Shown in pieces: positions 54,067 through 63,194 of a DNA stretch of 64,000 bases. The DNA lies in the NCBI GenBank assembly GCA_021732445.1, contig JAKFUZ010000003.1:62001-126000 (forward strand). The letters are read 5' to 3'. The number at the start of each line of letters is the position of its first letter. The first letter of the stretch is position 1. The stretch comes from Sphingomonas sp. Lineage in GTDB: Bacteria > Pseudomonadota > Alphaproteobacteria > Sphingomonadales > Sphingomonadaceae. The position numbers were made by a program, and so were the translations under genes. The notes beneath the pieces are model-generated. The model was given only the letters and a program-made list of their open reading frames with translations, was not told the origin of the DNA and did no database searches.

Positions 54067-54930
54067 ATGTTTCCAGTGATCGGCCTTGTCGTTCTGCTCG
54101 TCATGGTATTCGGCGGATTTGCGCTGACGGGCGGGGCGCTCGGGCCCGTGATGGAGGCGATTCCGCACGAAATGCTCATCATCGGCGGCGCCGCGCTGGG
54201 CTCGCTCATCATCGGCAATTCCGGCAAGGAACTAAAGGCGATGGGCGGGGGGCTGATGAAAGTCCTGAAGGGCCCGAAATACAAGAAGCAGGATTATCTC
54301 GACACCATTTTTCTGGTGTCAAAGCTGATGAAGATGCTGCGTACCGAAGGGCCAATCGCGCTTGAGCCGCATGTCGAAGACCCGAAATCGAGTGCCATCT
54401 TCACGGAATATCCCCGCCTGCTCGCCGATCACGCGCTGATTTCGCTCATCGCCGACACATTGCGGCTGGTCGTCGTCTCGTCAGGCACGCTCGACGTCCA
54501 CGCGGTGGAAGACGTGATGGACAACACCATCAAAACCCACCACCACGAAGTTCAGGGCCCGCAAACGACCTTGCAGACGCTGGCGGACGCGCTGCCGGCG
54601 CTTGGCATCGTCGCGGCGGTGCTTGGCGTTGTCAAGACGATGGGGTCGATCGACAAGCCGCCATCAGTGCTGGGCGCGCTGATCGGGTCGGCGCTTGTCG
54701 GCACGTTCATGGGCGTGTTGCTGGCTTATGGCATCGTCGCGCCACTCGCCACGCGGCTTCAGCAGATCATTGATGCCGACGCCGCGATCTACCACACCGT
54801 CAAGCAGATCATCATCGCCTCGCTTCACGGGCACCCCCAGCCGCTGGTCATCGAAGCGGCGCGCTCGGGGATTGCGCACAACAACCAACCTGGCTTTGCC
54901 GAGGTGTTTGACGGTCTGCGGGGCCGGTAA
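54067..54930 (+). CDS. motA: conventional flagellar motor stator protein MotA
   Basis: The protein has 287 aa with four membrane helices: two near the N-terminus (MFPVIGLVVLLVMVFGGFAL; MLIIGGAALGSLIIG) and two after a large cytoplasmic loop (LPALGIVAAVLGVVKTMGSI; ALIGSALVGTFMGVLLAYGI). It forms the proton channel with MotB. The stop abuts the motB ATG with no gap (54930/54931). Confidence 0.95.
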   Translation: MFPVIGLVVLLVMVFGGFALTGGALGPVMEAIPHEMLIIGGAALGSLIIGNSGKELKAMGGGLMKVLKGPKYKKQDYLDTIFLVSKLMKMLRTEGPIALEPHVEDPKSSAIFTEYPRLLADHALISLIADTLRLVVVSSGTLDVHAVEDVMDNTIKTHHHEVQGPQTTLQTLADALPALGIVAAVLGVVKTMGSIDKPPSVLGALIGSALVGTFMGVLLAYGIVAPLATRLQQIIDADAAIYHTVKQIIIASLHGHPQPLVIEAARSGIAHNNQPGFAEVFDGLRGR

Positions 54931-55833
54931 ATGGCCGGTCGCGCGCCGCACGGCAACAATCAGCCGCCCAAAATCATCGTCAAGAAGGTCTATATTGAAG
55001 GCCATGGCGGCCACCATGGCGGCGCCTGGAAAGTGGCCTATGCCGATTTCGTGACGGCGATGATGGCGTTCTTCCTGCTGATGTGGCTGCTGGGTGCGAC
55101 AACCGAGAAGCAGCGCAAGGCGCTCGCTGATTATTTCGCCCCGAACCTGGTGAATTTCCGCGCCTCTTCGGCCGGCTCGACGGGCCTGTTTGGCGGCGAA
55201 TCGATCACCGACCAGGACAACTACCCCCATAAGGCGCAGCAGACGGGCACCCGCTCGCTGACCGTGCCGGTAGAGGCCAAGGGCGGCGCACAGGTCGGCA
55301 CCGGCGAAAAGGGGTCGCTCAAGAACAAGCGGATCGAGGCCGAGGACCGCAAGAATTTTGACAAGATCGCCCAGCAGATAAAGCAGCAAATCGGCCAGAA
55401 TGCAAAGCTGGCCAGGCTGGCAACGCATGTCCGCTTTGTGCCCACGCGCGATGGCCTGCGCATCGATCTGGTCGACAATGCCGATTATTCAATGTTTGCG
55501 CTCGGCACCACGAGTTTCGAGGCAGAGGCCGAGAAGCTGATTGGTCTCATTGCCGAATCGATCAAGCCGCTGCCCAACACGCTGATGATCCGCGGCCATA
55601 CCGACAGCCTTGCGTTTCAGAACCCGGCCGGCATGAACAACTGGCTGCTCTCCAGCAGCCGGGCGGAGGCGACGCGCCGGCGCCTGGCAGCAGGCGGGCT
55701 TGAAGACGCGCGCTTTGAACGGATCGAAGGCGTGGCCGACCGTGAACCCTATGTCGCTGACAATGCGGCCGATCCGCGCAATCGCCGCGTCGCCATCACC
55801 CTGCTGTACCGCAAGGGCGCGTTCGGCCAATAG
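54931..55833 (+). CDS. motB: conventional flagellar motor stator protein MotB
   Basis: The protein has 300 aa. The single helix VAYADFVTAMMAFFLLMWLL contains the proton-carrying Asp. The periplasmic OmpA-like domain shows LMIRGHTDSLAFQNPAGMNN and WLLSSSRAEATRRRL, the peptidoglycan-binding pattern. It anchors the stator to the cell wall. Contrast the divergent pair at 43739-44949. Confidence 0.95.
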   Translation: MAGRAPHGNNQPPKIIVKKVYIEGHGGHHGGAWKVAYADFVTAMMAFFLLMWLLGATTEKQRKALADYFAPNLVNFRASSAGSTGLFGGESITDQDNYPHKAQQTGTRSLTVPVEAKGGAQVGTGEKGSLKNKRIEAEDRKNFDKIAQQIKQQIGQNAKLARLATHVRFVPTRDGLRIDLVDNADYSMFALGTTSFEAEAEKLIGLIAESIKPLPNTLMIRGHTDSLAFQNPAGMNNWLLSSSRAEATRRRLAAGGLEDARFERIEGVADREPYVADNAADPRNRRVAITLLYRKGAFGQ

Positions 55834-55896
55834 CCCGTGGCGTAACCGCTCGCGCCCCGCTCACGGCACTGCCGCGCGCGCCAGGGGATTTTCGCG

Positions 55897-56070
55897 ATGA
55901 CGCTTGCCGTGATGCGCAGGCTGCGCGCCTATCATCATGGTCTGGGTGTGCTGTTTGCGCCGGCCGTCCTGTTTCTTGCCGTTGGCGGCGCGCTCCAGAC
56001 CGATAATTCTCATGAACGACGGGCAGACGCGCTGGGCACGGTGCTGCCGATATTGCTGCTCGCCGCCTGA
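55897..56070 (+). CDS. very small PepSY-associated membrane-type protein, likely truncated
   Basis: An ORF of 57 aa at 55897 follows AGGGGA at an eight-base spacing. It reads RRLRAYHHGLGVLFAPAVLF, then LAVGGALQTDNSHE, which resembles the N-terminal helix of PepSY-associated proteins (HRWLGLLFAPxLLFFxLTGALQxFxLHE). Those are usually over 90 residues; here a stop follows a second short hydrophobic segment. It may be a degenerate remnant or a genuine small membrane protein. Confidence 0.45.
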   Translation: MTLAVMRRLRAYHHGLGVLFAPAVLFLAVGGALQTDNSHERRADALGTVLPILLLAA

Positions 56071-56080
56071 AAGCGGCCGC

Positions 56081-57364
56081 TCAGCCAGCGTAGCGGGCGG
56101 ACCTTGCTTTGTCGTGCCCAGTCCGGCCAGCGCGCCGGGCCGCCATCATCGTCTCGGCCGACAGCGCCAGCGGGATCGATGCAAACATCGCCGGGCGGAG
56201 AAAATGCCCGAGCGTGAGCGGCGGAAAGGCTGCACCCAGCGGCGCTGGAGCCAGCACAAGATCAACCGGCAGGCACAGCGCATAACCCGTCACCAGCGCC
56301 CACTTCGCTCCCGGCCCGCTGTCCCACCGCTCCATCATCACAAAAAAAAGCGCAAACCACTGCGCATAGCCACCCGCCTCGACGCTGATCAGCGCAAGCG
56401 CTGCGCCCAGCCCGGCGAGTCGATATGGTGGAACGCAGCCGGGTCGCCGCCACGCAGCGCCAAGTGCCGCCATGATGCCGAATTGTACGAGATGGACCGC
56501 CCAGGGCAGCGCTATGACGAGCACGCCCGCGAGCCGGGCACCGAGCAATGCCTGCAACTGCGGATCGCCCGACACGAGCAGCGCGTGCAGCGGGCCATAG
56601 CTCGACGTGTACCAAAGGTCGATCAGCCGGTCAGCCCCGGCGCCACCATAGGCGATCAGATCATGCACAATCTCCCCCGGCGTGCCGCGCCCGAGCAGCG
56701 CAAAGCTGGCCAGATACACCGCGAGCGCGGCGATGAGCGCGCGCTCTGCCCGGCGCCATTTGCCGGCGGCAATCTGGGCGATCACTGACGCAACGAGATA
56801 GACCTTGAAGTTGAGTGCTGCGCCAATCCACGCAGCGCGCGCCCAGCTTGAGCGCAGCAGGGGCCCCGCGCCAAGCACCACGCAAGGCACGCAGGCGAGC
56901 ATCAAATTGCCGCGGTCAAGCGCATAGACAAGCGGCAGGCCCGCCGACAGCGCCACCGCCCGCGGCACCGCGGTTGCCCGGTCAATCTTCAAGAATGCGC
57001 GGGCGATGAGCACCACGTCGAGCACATATAAAAGGTGGATCGCCGCAATGCCCAGCCCGTCGCACGCCCGCGCCTCTTCGCCGCCCAGCGCCGGGTAGCA
57101 GCCCGGGTCTCCCAGCATGCGGACCAGTAAGAAGGACAGCGGCGGATAGATGCTCCCCCAGCTATCGTACATGCCGGGATCCCGCGCCCAAAAGGCGGTG
57201 TTGAACCAGTCCATTAGTCGGTCGCCTGAAAAATAAAACATCGGCGGCGGCAAGTGATGGGCGTTTACGCCGGTTACGAATACCCAGATGAGCGCCAAGA
57301 CAATGGCGCGCGCGAACCACGGCTCCAGCCACTCATTGGCGGCGCTCCGCCGGGCCGGCGCCAT
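56081..57364 (-). CDS. polytopic membrane protein (GT87/DUF2029-like)
   Basis: The protein has 427 aa with about ten hydrophobic helices and an early loop DPGMYDSWGSIYPPLSFLLV that resembles the DUF2029/GT87 mannosyltransferase-type fold. It ends the leftward surface-polysaccharide operon and is coupled to gtrA by ATGA at 57364. A glycosyltransferase using a polyprenyl-linked sugar is a reasonable guess; no catalytic motif can be confirmed. Confidence 0.6.
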   Translation of the reverse strand: MAPARRSAANEWLEPWFARAIVLALIWVFVTGVNAHHLPPPMFYFSGDRLMDWFNTAFWARDPGMYDSWGSIYPPLSFLLVRMLGDPGCYPALGGEEARACDGLGIAAIHLLYVLDVVLIARAFLKIDRATAVPRAVALSAGLPLVYALDRGNLMLACVPCVVLGAGPLLRSSWARAAWIGAALNFKVYLVASVIAQIAAGKWRRAERALIAALAVYLASFALLGRGTPGEIVHDLIAYGGAGADRLIDLWYTSSYGPLHALLVSGDPQLQALLGARLAGVLVIALPWAVHLVQFGIMAALGAAWRRPGCVPPYRLAGLGAALALISVEAGGYAQWFALFFVMMERWDSGPGAKWALVTGYALCLPVDLVLAPAPLGAAFPPLTLGHFLRPAMFASIPLALSAETMMAARRAGRTGHDKARSARYAG

Positions 57365-57762
57365 CACCGCGGGAAAACCAGCCGCTTGAGCGCGACATAG
57401 TTGAGCATCGACACGATAATCACGGTCGCCAGCCCGCCAAGATAGGGGGACGAGGTGAGCCGCATCATGCCGGCAAGCATGACGGCGCTCAGCAGGTAAT
57501 TCGCCAGATAGGATAGCGCAAAACGCGCGCCCGCCGGCGCTGCACCCACAAACACATAGCGCCGATATGTCACGTAATTGAATGCAGTGCCCAGCGCATA
57601 AGCCAGCACCTGGGCTGCAAAAATATTGAGGCCAAGCGCCACCAGCCCCGCATAGCAGCCAAAGCCAAAGCCTGTATTCACCAGCCCTATCTGATAATAG
57701 CGCCCCAGCATGCCAAACGACGTGGCCTGGCGCGGCGGCTTGATGACCTCATGGCGCGCCAT
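57364..57762 (-). CDS. GtrA-family membrane protein
   Basis: The protein has 132 aa from the ATG at 57762; the longer frame adds a Trp/Arg-rich shadow of the wzz-like gene. Four short helices are visible (VNTGFGFGCYAGLVALGL; VLAYALGTAFNYVTYRRYVF; ANYLLSAVMLAGMM; LATVIIVSMLNYVALKRLVF). GtrA proteins flip undecaprenyl-linked glucose or similar sugars across the inner membrane. Coupled to the downstream membrane-protein gene by ATGA. Confidence 0.85.
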   Translation of the reverse strand: MARHEVIKPPRQATSFGMLGRYYQIGLVNTGFGFGCYAGLVALGLNIFAAQVLAYALGTAFNYVTYRRYVFVGAAPAGARFALSYLANYLLSAVMLAGMMRLTSSPYLGGLATVIIVSMLNYVALKRLVFPR

Positions 57763-57814
57763 CAGCGGCGCACTTTTGGCCGCGCGGCAAGGCCGCTGGC
57801 GGGGTTGCGGACAA

Positions 57815-58417
57815 TCATGAAGGGCGCCGCGTACCGACCGGGGGGCTCGCGCGATAAATTTCCACCACCAGGGCGAGCAGCACAAGCAGCGCCCCCACCG
57901 CAAGCGGCGGCCAGCGCAGCGACACGCCAGCGTCGGCGTGAGGCGGCTCCACGGGCATCCATTCGGGCCGCGCAGGCTCAGCGCCCATCGCGGCGACCTG
58001 GGTTGCAACGAGGGTAAGTGCGGCCGCGCGGGTTGCGGCATGGGCTTCAACCAGCACCAGGCCGTCGCGCGCGCTGCGGATAATGACCTGGCGTTCGTGC
58101 AGCGCTGGCGAAATATGCGCCATCCGCGCGGCGCGCGTGCGGACCGGCGCGCTTCGGGCAGTTGCCAGGGCGATGGCCGCCGCGGTCTTAGCGCGTGCCC
58201 TGAGCGCGTCGGTACATGGCTGGCCGGGCGGGCCTGCCGACCCGCTGTCGGCTGGCGTGACCCGTACCATCAGGGCAGAGGCATGGTATTGGCACGGGAA
58301 AACGGCCAGGCCGCCGCAAACGGCAAGCGCGCCAAGCACGAACCCCCAGCGCGAACGCCAGCGGCGCGCGCTCGCCAGTGCGGCAAGCCATGCAATCGCG
58401 CTGCCCGGTGGGTTCAT
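57815..58417 (-). CDS. short Wzz-like polysaccharide co-polymerase family protein
   Basis: The protein has 200 aa from the ATG at 58417 (ATGA coupling with the phosphatase gene). An N-terminal helix (SRWGFVLGALAVCGGLAVF) and a C-terminal helix (LAVGALLVLLALVVEIYRA) flank a periplasmic part, the topology of Wzz. A Wzz coiled coil is not clear and the protein is shorter than most (~330). It may set chain length or be a related accessory. Confidence 0.55.
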   Translation of the reverse strand: MNPPGSAIAWLAALASARRWRSRWGFVLGALAVCGGLAVFPCQYHASALMVRVTPADSGSAGPPGQPCTDALRARAKTAAAIALATARSAPVRTRAARMAHISPALHERQVIIRSARDGLVLVEAHAATRAAALTLVATQVAAMGAEPARPEWMPVEPPHADAGVSLRWPPLAVGALLVLLALVVEIYRASPPVGTRRPS

Positions 58418-59076
58418 GCGGCAACCCCGTCGACACGGTCGCCGGCACCTTGCAGCAACGCGTCGACCACATCTCCAAAGCGGCTGTGGCAATCCGGCGC
58501 GTCGGGCGCGTCATACCCATAGCGCACGCCGATAAAGGCGACGCCGGCGGCGGCAGCACAGGCCATGTCGAGCACGCTGTCGCCGACAAACCGGGTCGCT
58601 GCGGGCACTGCCCCCAGCTGCCGCATGGCCGCCAGCAGCAAATCGGGCGCGGGCTTGGGCGGCAGTTCGGCTCGCCCGCCAATGATCGCGGTGAAAAGCG
58701 GCGCCAGGCCCAGCTCATCAAGCACCTTGTCGCACAGATTCTGTGGTTTGTTCGAGCAGATGCCAAGCCGAAACCCGTGCTTGTGCAGCAGGTGCAACCC
58801 GGTGCGTACCTCAGGATAGAGGCAGCCTGGCGGGGTCGGCATCGCGGCATAGCGCGCGCGAAACTCCGCAATCGCACAGGCTGCGTCGCCGCAATGCGGG
58901 CCGAGCAGCGCCGCCACCATTTGCCGCCCGCCGATGCTGAGGTGCGGCACGACCTGGCACGAGGTCAGCGCCGCCGGCGCACCTCGCGCCGCCAGCATCG
59001 CGTTCAAGATTTCGGCGCACACCGCAGCGCTGTCGACCAGCGTGCCGTCCAGGTCGAAAATGGCGGCGCGCATCAT
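58414..59076 (-). CDS. HAD-family phosphatase (phosphoglycolate phosphatase-like)
   Basis: The protein has 220 aa. HAD motif I FDLDGTLVDS is at the N-terminus, motif II CSNKPQ is mid-protein and motif IV is VGDSVLDMACA. The cap region is helical. The substrate is unknown; in this operon it could dephosphorylate a sugar-phosphate intermediate. The start overlaps the ThDP-enzyme stop within ATGATG. Confidence 0.82.
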   Translation of the reverse strand: MMRAAIFDLDGTLVDSAAVCAEILNAMLAARGAPAALTSCQVVPHLSIGGRQMVAALLGPHCGDAACAIAEFRARYAAMPTPPGCLYPEVRTGLHLLHKHGFRLGICSNKPQNLCDKVLDELGLAPLFTAIIGGRAELPPKPAPDLLLAAMRQLGAVPAATRFVGDSVLDMACAAAAGVAFIGVRYGYDAPDAPDCHSRFGDVVDALLQGAGDRVDGVAA

Positions 59077-60938
59077 GCTGCCTCGGCGCTGCTGCGCGGC
59101 CCCATATCGAGCGCGGCGGCAAGCACGTCGCGCGAAAGGAACGGCGCCATGTCGTGCAGGGCGGGCGACACCATCGTGCCGTCATCGAGCCGGCGCGACG
59201 CCAGCTTGGGCGCAAAACCCTGATGCTTGTCGATGATGACTTCGCACAGCGACGGGCCGTCGCCGCCAATCGCAGCACCAATCGCGTCGTGGAGCGTGGC
59301 GTGGCTTTCCACCCGGCTTGTGGCCAAGCCGAATGCGGCGGCAACCTTCACGAAATCGGGAAAGCTCAGGCCGCTGTCAGGCCCGCACCCGACGATATTG
59401 TCGGCAAAATAATTTTGCTGCGTCTGGCGGATGGAATGATAGCCATCGTTATTCAGGACGAAAATCTTGATGGGCAGCCGCTCGCCGGCAATCGTTTGCA
59501 GCTCCTGCAAATTCATCATGATGCTGCCGTCACCCGCCAGACAGATGATCCGCCGCGCAACGCCGGCATGGACTGCGCCGATGGCTGCCGGCAAATCATA
59601 CCCCATCGAGGCACAGCCGGAATTGGTATAAAGTCGCTGACCGGGCTTCAGATTTGCCGCCTGAAAGGTGGTGACACAGGCCGTGCCATCGCCGCACACC
59701 ACCACATCGCATTCGTCCAGCGCTTCAAACAGCGCCTGCGTGAAGCAATAAGGGTTAACAGGGGCGGGCGTTGCCCAATAATCGTCGAGCACGACCGGGA
59801 ATTGCGCGGCGCGTTCGCGGCAGCGCGCGACAAAGGCGGCGCGTGTGTTTTCCTTGCCGACCGCCAGTGGAACGGCGGCGGCGGCCGCAAAAAAATCGCG
59901 AAGATTGGCATGGATCGGGCGGTGGAGGGCAAGCGTCGGCTTGGCGAGTTCCGCGCGGTCAATGTCGACCATCGCAATCTGCGCACCGGCTGCAAACGCA
60001 CCCCAGTTATAGCTGATTTGCCGGATGTTGAGCCGCGAGCCGAGCACCAGCAGATAGTCCGCCGTCTGCACCGCGAAATTCCCTGCGCGGTCACCAACCG
60101 TGCCGGGGCGCCCGGCATAAAGCGGGTGCGCATTGGCCAGCGCGTCATGCGCGTTCCAGCCGGTGACAACGGGTGCGCCAATCCGCTCGACAAACGCCAG
60201 AAACTGCGCGTGCGTGCCAGACAGCCTTACGCCGGCGCCCACCAGTACCAGCGGTCGCTCGGCCGCGCGAAGCTCGCCCAGCATCGCGGCGACTTCCGCG
60301 TCCAGCGCCGGCCCGGCAAGCGCCCCTGTTTCAGCGGCCGTGTTTGCCGATTCGCCGTCCTGGTCGCAGGCGTTGGGATCAAACGCGAGCAGCGCAGCCA
60401 CATCGACCATGGCGCCCTGCACATCAATCGGCACGTCCACCCATACCGGGCCGGGCCGCCCGCGCCGCGCCAGCCACAGCGCCTTGCCGACAGTCCGCAG
60501 CACATCCTCCGGGCGTTGCAGCACGACCGCATATTTGGTGATGCCGCGCACCATTGCCACGATGTCGATTTCCTGATCGCCAAGCTGGCGCAACGGCACC
60601 GCAAAATTCGGCGCAAACGTCTCGCGCTTTACCTGGCCCGACACGATGATCATCGGGATGGAATCGACATAGGCGCCATACACCCCGTTCAGCGCGTTGA
60701 CGCCGCCGGGGCCTGTGGTGACGTTGACCGCGGCCATCCGGCCCGACAGCCTGGCATAGCTTTCAGCGGCGATGGCGCAGGCCTGTTCATGGTGGTTGAA
60801 GTGCCGGCTCAGCCCATCCACCCGCCCGAACGCGTCGTTAAGGTGCATGGCGCCGCCGCCTGTCAGCATGAACATATCCGTCACGCCGCCGGCAACCAGC
60901 ATGTGGGCGATCACATCGGCAACGCGCATTCGGGCCAA
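59073..60938 (-). CDS. ThDP-dependent acetolactate synthase-like enzyme (YerE type candidate)
   Basis: The protein has 621 aa, starting at TTG 60938 after GGGAGGGG; an ATG at 60929 is another option. The N-terminal ThDP domain has the catalytic Glu in NHHEQACAIAAESYAR (E51). The C-terminal cofactor motif is LAGDGSIMMNLQELQT with LNNDGYHS. The family fold matches acetohydroxyacid synthase. It sits behind CDP-glucose dehydratase and the E1 3-dehydrase, the arrangement that in Yersinia includes YerE, which adds a two-carbon unit from pyruvate to a CDP-3,6-dideoxy-4-ketosugar. That specific reaction is inferred. No FAD test is possible from sequence alone. Confidence 0.75.
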   Translation of the reverse strand: MARMRVADVIAHMLVAGGVTDMFMLTGGGAMHLNDAFGRVDGLSRHFNHHEQACAIAAESYARLSGRMAAVNVTTGPGGVNALNGVYGAYVDSIPMIIVSGQVKRETFAPNFAVPLRQLGDQEIDIVAMVRGITKYAVVLQRPEDVLRTVGKALWLARRGRPGPVWVDVPIDVQGAMVDVAALLAFDPNACDQDGESANTAAETGALAGPALDAEVAAMLGELRAAERPLVLVGAGVRLSGTHAQFLAFVERIGAPVVTGWNAHDALANAHPLYAGRPGTVGDRAGNFAVQTADYLLVLGSRLNIRQISYNWGAFAAGAQIAMVDIDRAELAKPTLALHRPIHANLRDFFAAAAAVPLAVGKENTRAAFVARCRERAAQFPVVLDDYWATPAPVNPYCFTQALFEALDECDVVVCGDGTACVTTFQAANLKPGQRLYTNSGCASMGYDLPAAIGAVHAGVARRIICLAGDGSIMMNLQELQTIAGERLPIKIFVLNNDGYHSIRQTQQNYFADNIVGCGPDSGLSFPDFVKVAAAFGLATSRVESHATLHDAIGAAIGGDGPSLCEVIIDKHQGFAPKLASRRLDDGTMVSPALHDMAPFLSRDVLAAALDMGPRSSAEAA

Positions 60939-60969
60939 TTGCCCCTCCCGTCGATTGGGGAAAATCAGG

Positions 60970-61776
60970 TCAGGCGATGCCGCGAAGCGGTGGTTTGATG
61001 CGCTGGCGGGCTTCCATCATCATGATGCGCGCATCGTCTTCGCTGCCGATCGTCTGATAATAATCGCGCTTGTTCTTCAGCCACAGCAGTTCGAATTCGA
61101 TGGCAAGCGCAAGCCCTGCCATCACCCGGCCGTCGTCAAGGCAGGCGGCATCGAAAATGATCTTGCGGGTTTCAAAGCGGGTGAGCTTGGTTTGCCGCAC
61201 CCGTGCAAGCGACTCGACTGCCTCCGGGCTCACGCCGCCGCCAACCACCAGATCAACGCCGCGCTGTGCGGCCACTTCGGCGACCCGCACCACCGCGTCA
61301 GTCGTCTCAGGCGTGTTCACCGCCCTTCGGTCAAGCGCCAGCGACCCGGCGAAGTCGACGCGGCCAAACACCATGCCAACCGCTTCCCGCCCGGCGATTT
61401 CGCCCATCGCGACCAGGTTGTTGAAGGTGGTGATCGTCTCGACATTGAACAAAAAGCCAATGTCGGCGCGTTCGTCTGCGGTAAACACCTTGTCGCGTGC
61501 TGCGACGAATTTGGAAAGGGCATAGGGCGTCTCGACCATCGGTGCGATGACATAGTCCACGCCGAACTGCCGGCATTCGATGAGATCGCGAATGGCCTCG
61601 CACCCGCCGATCTTTACGCCAACCCCAACACCGGCGCGGCGCGCAATCTCAAGCAGGCGAAGCAATTCGTCGGTACGGGTTCCTTCGGCCTCGAACTCGG
61701 CCTTGACGGCAACGAAGCCACCAATGTCGGCACCTTCGCGCAAAATGTCGCGCATCCGCTTTTCATAGCTGTTCAC
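60970..61776 (-). CDS. HpcH/HpaI-type aldolase (aldolase/citrate lyase family)
   Basis: The protein has 268 aa from a GTG at 61776 that follows a GGGGGAT ribosome site. It is a TIM-barrel aldolase: KIGGCEAIRDLIECRQFGVD, then VIAPMVETPYAL, NVETITTFNNLVAMGEIAG and a metal-binding VFGRVDFAGSL (Glu/Asp pair). The family cleaves or condenses pyruvate or acetyl-like units with aldehydes using Mg2+ or Mn2+. Its presence beside a ThDP enzyme suggests supply or removal of a carbon unit in a higher-carbon sugar pathway. The true substrate is unknown. Confidence 0.75.
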   Translation of the reverse strand: MNSYEKRMRDILREGADIGGFVAVKAEFEAEGTRTDELLRLLEIARRAGVGVGVKIGGCEAIRDLIECRQFGVDYVIAPMVETPYALSKFVAARDKVFTADERADIGFLFNVETITTFNNLVAMGEIAGREAVGMVFGRVDFAGSLALDRRAVNTPETTDAVVRVAEVAAQRGVDLVVGGGVSPEAVESLARVRQTKLTRFETRKIIFDAACLDDGRVMAGLALAIEFELLWLKNKRDYYQTIGSEDDARIMMMEARQRIKPPLRGIA

Positions 61777-61808
61777 CGTGGCGATCCCCCGTTGCCTTTT
61801 TCCGCCGA

Positions 61809-63194
61809 TTAGGTGGGGCCAGTGATATGCCGTTGATGGTTAACAAAGTCCTTAAGCCGCTCGACCGAATAGCCGATATGATCGGGCGTGAGGCCAGGGT
61901 ACAGGCCAATCCAGAATGTGCTGTCGGTCACGATATTGGCATTGGCCAGATCACCGACCACTCGATACTCCCGGCCGCGCATATAGGGCTGGCGGATGAG
62001 GTTGCCGCCGAACAGCAGCCGCGTGCCGATGCGGTGCGCATCAAGATGCCGGACCAGCGCGTCACGGCCAAAGGGCGCGCCGGGCCGCAAGGTAATGGGA
62101 TAGCCAAACCAGGAAGGCGCGCTGTCGGGGGTTGCCTCGGGCAGAATAAACACATCTTCGAGCGGGCGAAGCAAGTCCGTCAGCAGCGCAAAATTCGCCC
62201 GGCGCGCGGCGATAAAATCGTCCAGCCGGTCCATCTGCGCCAGCCCGACGGCGGCCTGCATGTCGGTTATCTTCAGATTATAGCCGGCATGGCTGTACGT
62301 ATATTTATGGTCATAGCCCATTGGCAGGTCGCCGAGCTTGCGGCCAAAACGCTTGCCGCAGGTATTGTCCTTGCCAGGCGCGCACCAGCAGTCGCGGCCC
62401 CAGTCGCGCATCGACTCGATGACGCGCTTCAACATCGGCTTGTCGGTGAAGACCGCGCCGCCTTCGCCCATGGTGATGTGGTGCGCGGGGTAAAAGCTGA
62501 GCGTGCCGATATGCCCAAAGGTGCCAACGCCCTTGCCGGCATAGGTCGCGCCCAGCGCGTCGCAGCAATCCTCGACCACCCACAGATTATGCTTTTCGGC
62601 AACGCGCATCACTTCGGCGAGATCAAACGGGTTGCCCAGCGTGTGCGCAAGCATGATCGCGCGGGTTTTCGACGATATCGCTGCCTCGATCATTTCGGGT
62701 TTGATATTGTAGGTGGGGATGTCGACATCGACAAACACCGGCACCAGGCCATATTGCAGCGCCGGGTTGACCGTGGTGGGAAAGCCCGTTGCCACGGTGA
62801 TGACCTCATCCCCCGCCTTCAGCGCATCGCCGCGCAGATAATGCGAGGTGAGTGACGACAGCGCGAGCAGATTGGCCGATGAGCCCGAATTTACCGACAG
62901 GACATGGCGCACGCCAAGCCGTGCCGCCAGGCGCGCCTCGAACGCCTCGTTGAAGCGGCCGGTCGTCAGCCAGAAATCAAGCGCGGATTCGACCAGCAAC
63001 TGCATTTCCGGCGCGCCATAAACCTTGCCCGATACCGGCACCGGGCTGTTGCCGGGCACGAACGGCTTTGGGGCATGGAAGGCGCGTGCATAATCGGCGA
63101 CCATGTCGAGAATGGCCGCACGGGCAGCGGCTTCGTCGCCGGTCGCAATCGCCGCGCTGAAATCAGGATCGTCACGGGCGGGTGCGGCGCTCAT
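61809..63194 (-). CDS. rfbH: CDP-6-deoxy-4-keto-glucose 3-dehydrase (E1, RfbH/DdhC)
   Basis: The protein has 461 aa. It resembles PLP/PMP aspartate aminotransferase-fold sugar enzymes, but the usual PLP-Lys is replaced by His in [15 protein letters not shown], the hallmark of E1. The [2Fe-2S] ligands are C-X57-C-X-C-X7-C, counted from the second Cys of EDCCDA to [13 protein letters not shown]1 removes the 3-OH of CDP-6-deoxy-4-ketoglucose. Its reductase partner (E3/DdhD) is not in the window. Overlaps the upstream dehydratase by ATGA. Confidence 0.93.
   Translation of the reverse strand: MSAAPARDDPDFSAAIATGDEAAARAAILDMVADYARAFHAPKPFVPGNSPVPVSGKVYGAPEMQLLVESALDFWLTTGRFNEAFEARLAARLGVRHVLSVNSGSSANLLALSSLTSHYLRGDALKAGDEVITVATGFPTTVNPALQYGLVPVFVDVDIPTYNIKPEMIEAAISSKTRAIMLAHTLGNPFDLAEVMRVAEKHNLWVVEDCCDALGATYAGKGVGTFGHIGTLSFYPAHHITMGEGGAVFTDKPMLKRVIESMRDWGRDCWCAPGKDNTCGKRFGRKLGDLPMGYDHKYTYSHAGYNLKITDMQAAVGLAQMDRLDDFIAARRANFALLTDLLRPLEDVFILPEATPDSAPSWFGYPITLRPGAPFGRDALVRHLDAHRIGTRLLFGGNLIRQPYMRGREYRVVGDLANANIVTDSTFWIGLYPGLTPDHIGYSVERLKDFVNHQRHITGPT

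Noticed and set aside
59154-60998. 614-codon plus-strand ORF opposite the ThDP enzyme gene
   Set aside because: His/Arg-rich antisense frame with no recognised domain; the minus-strand gene has clear cofactor motifs.
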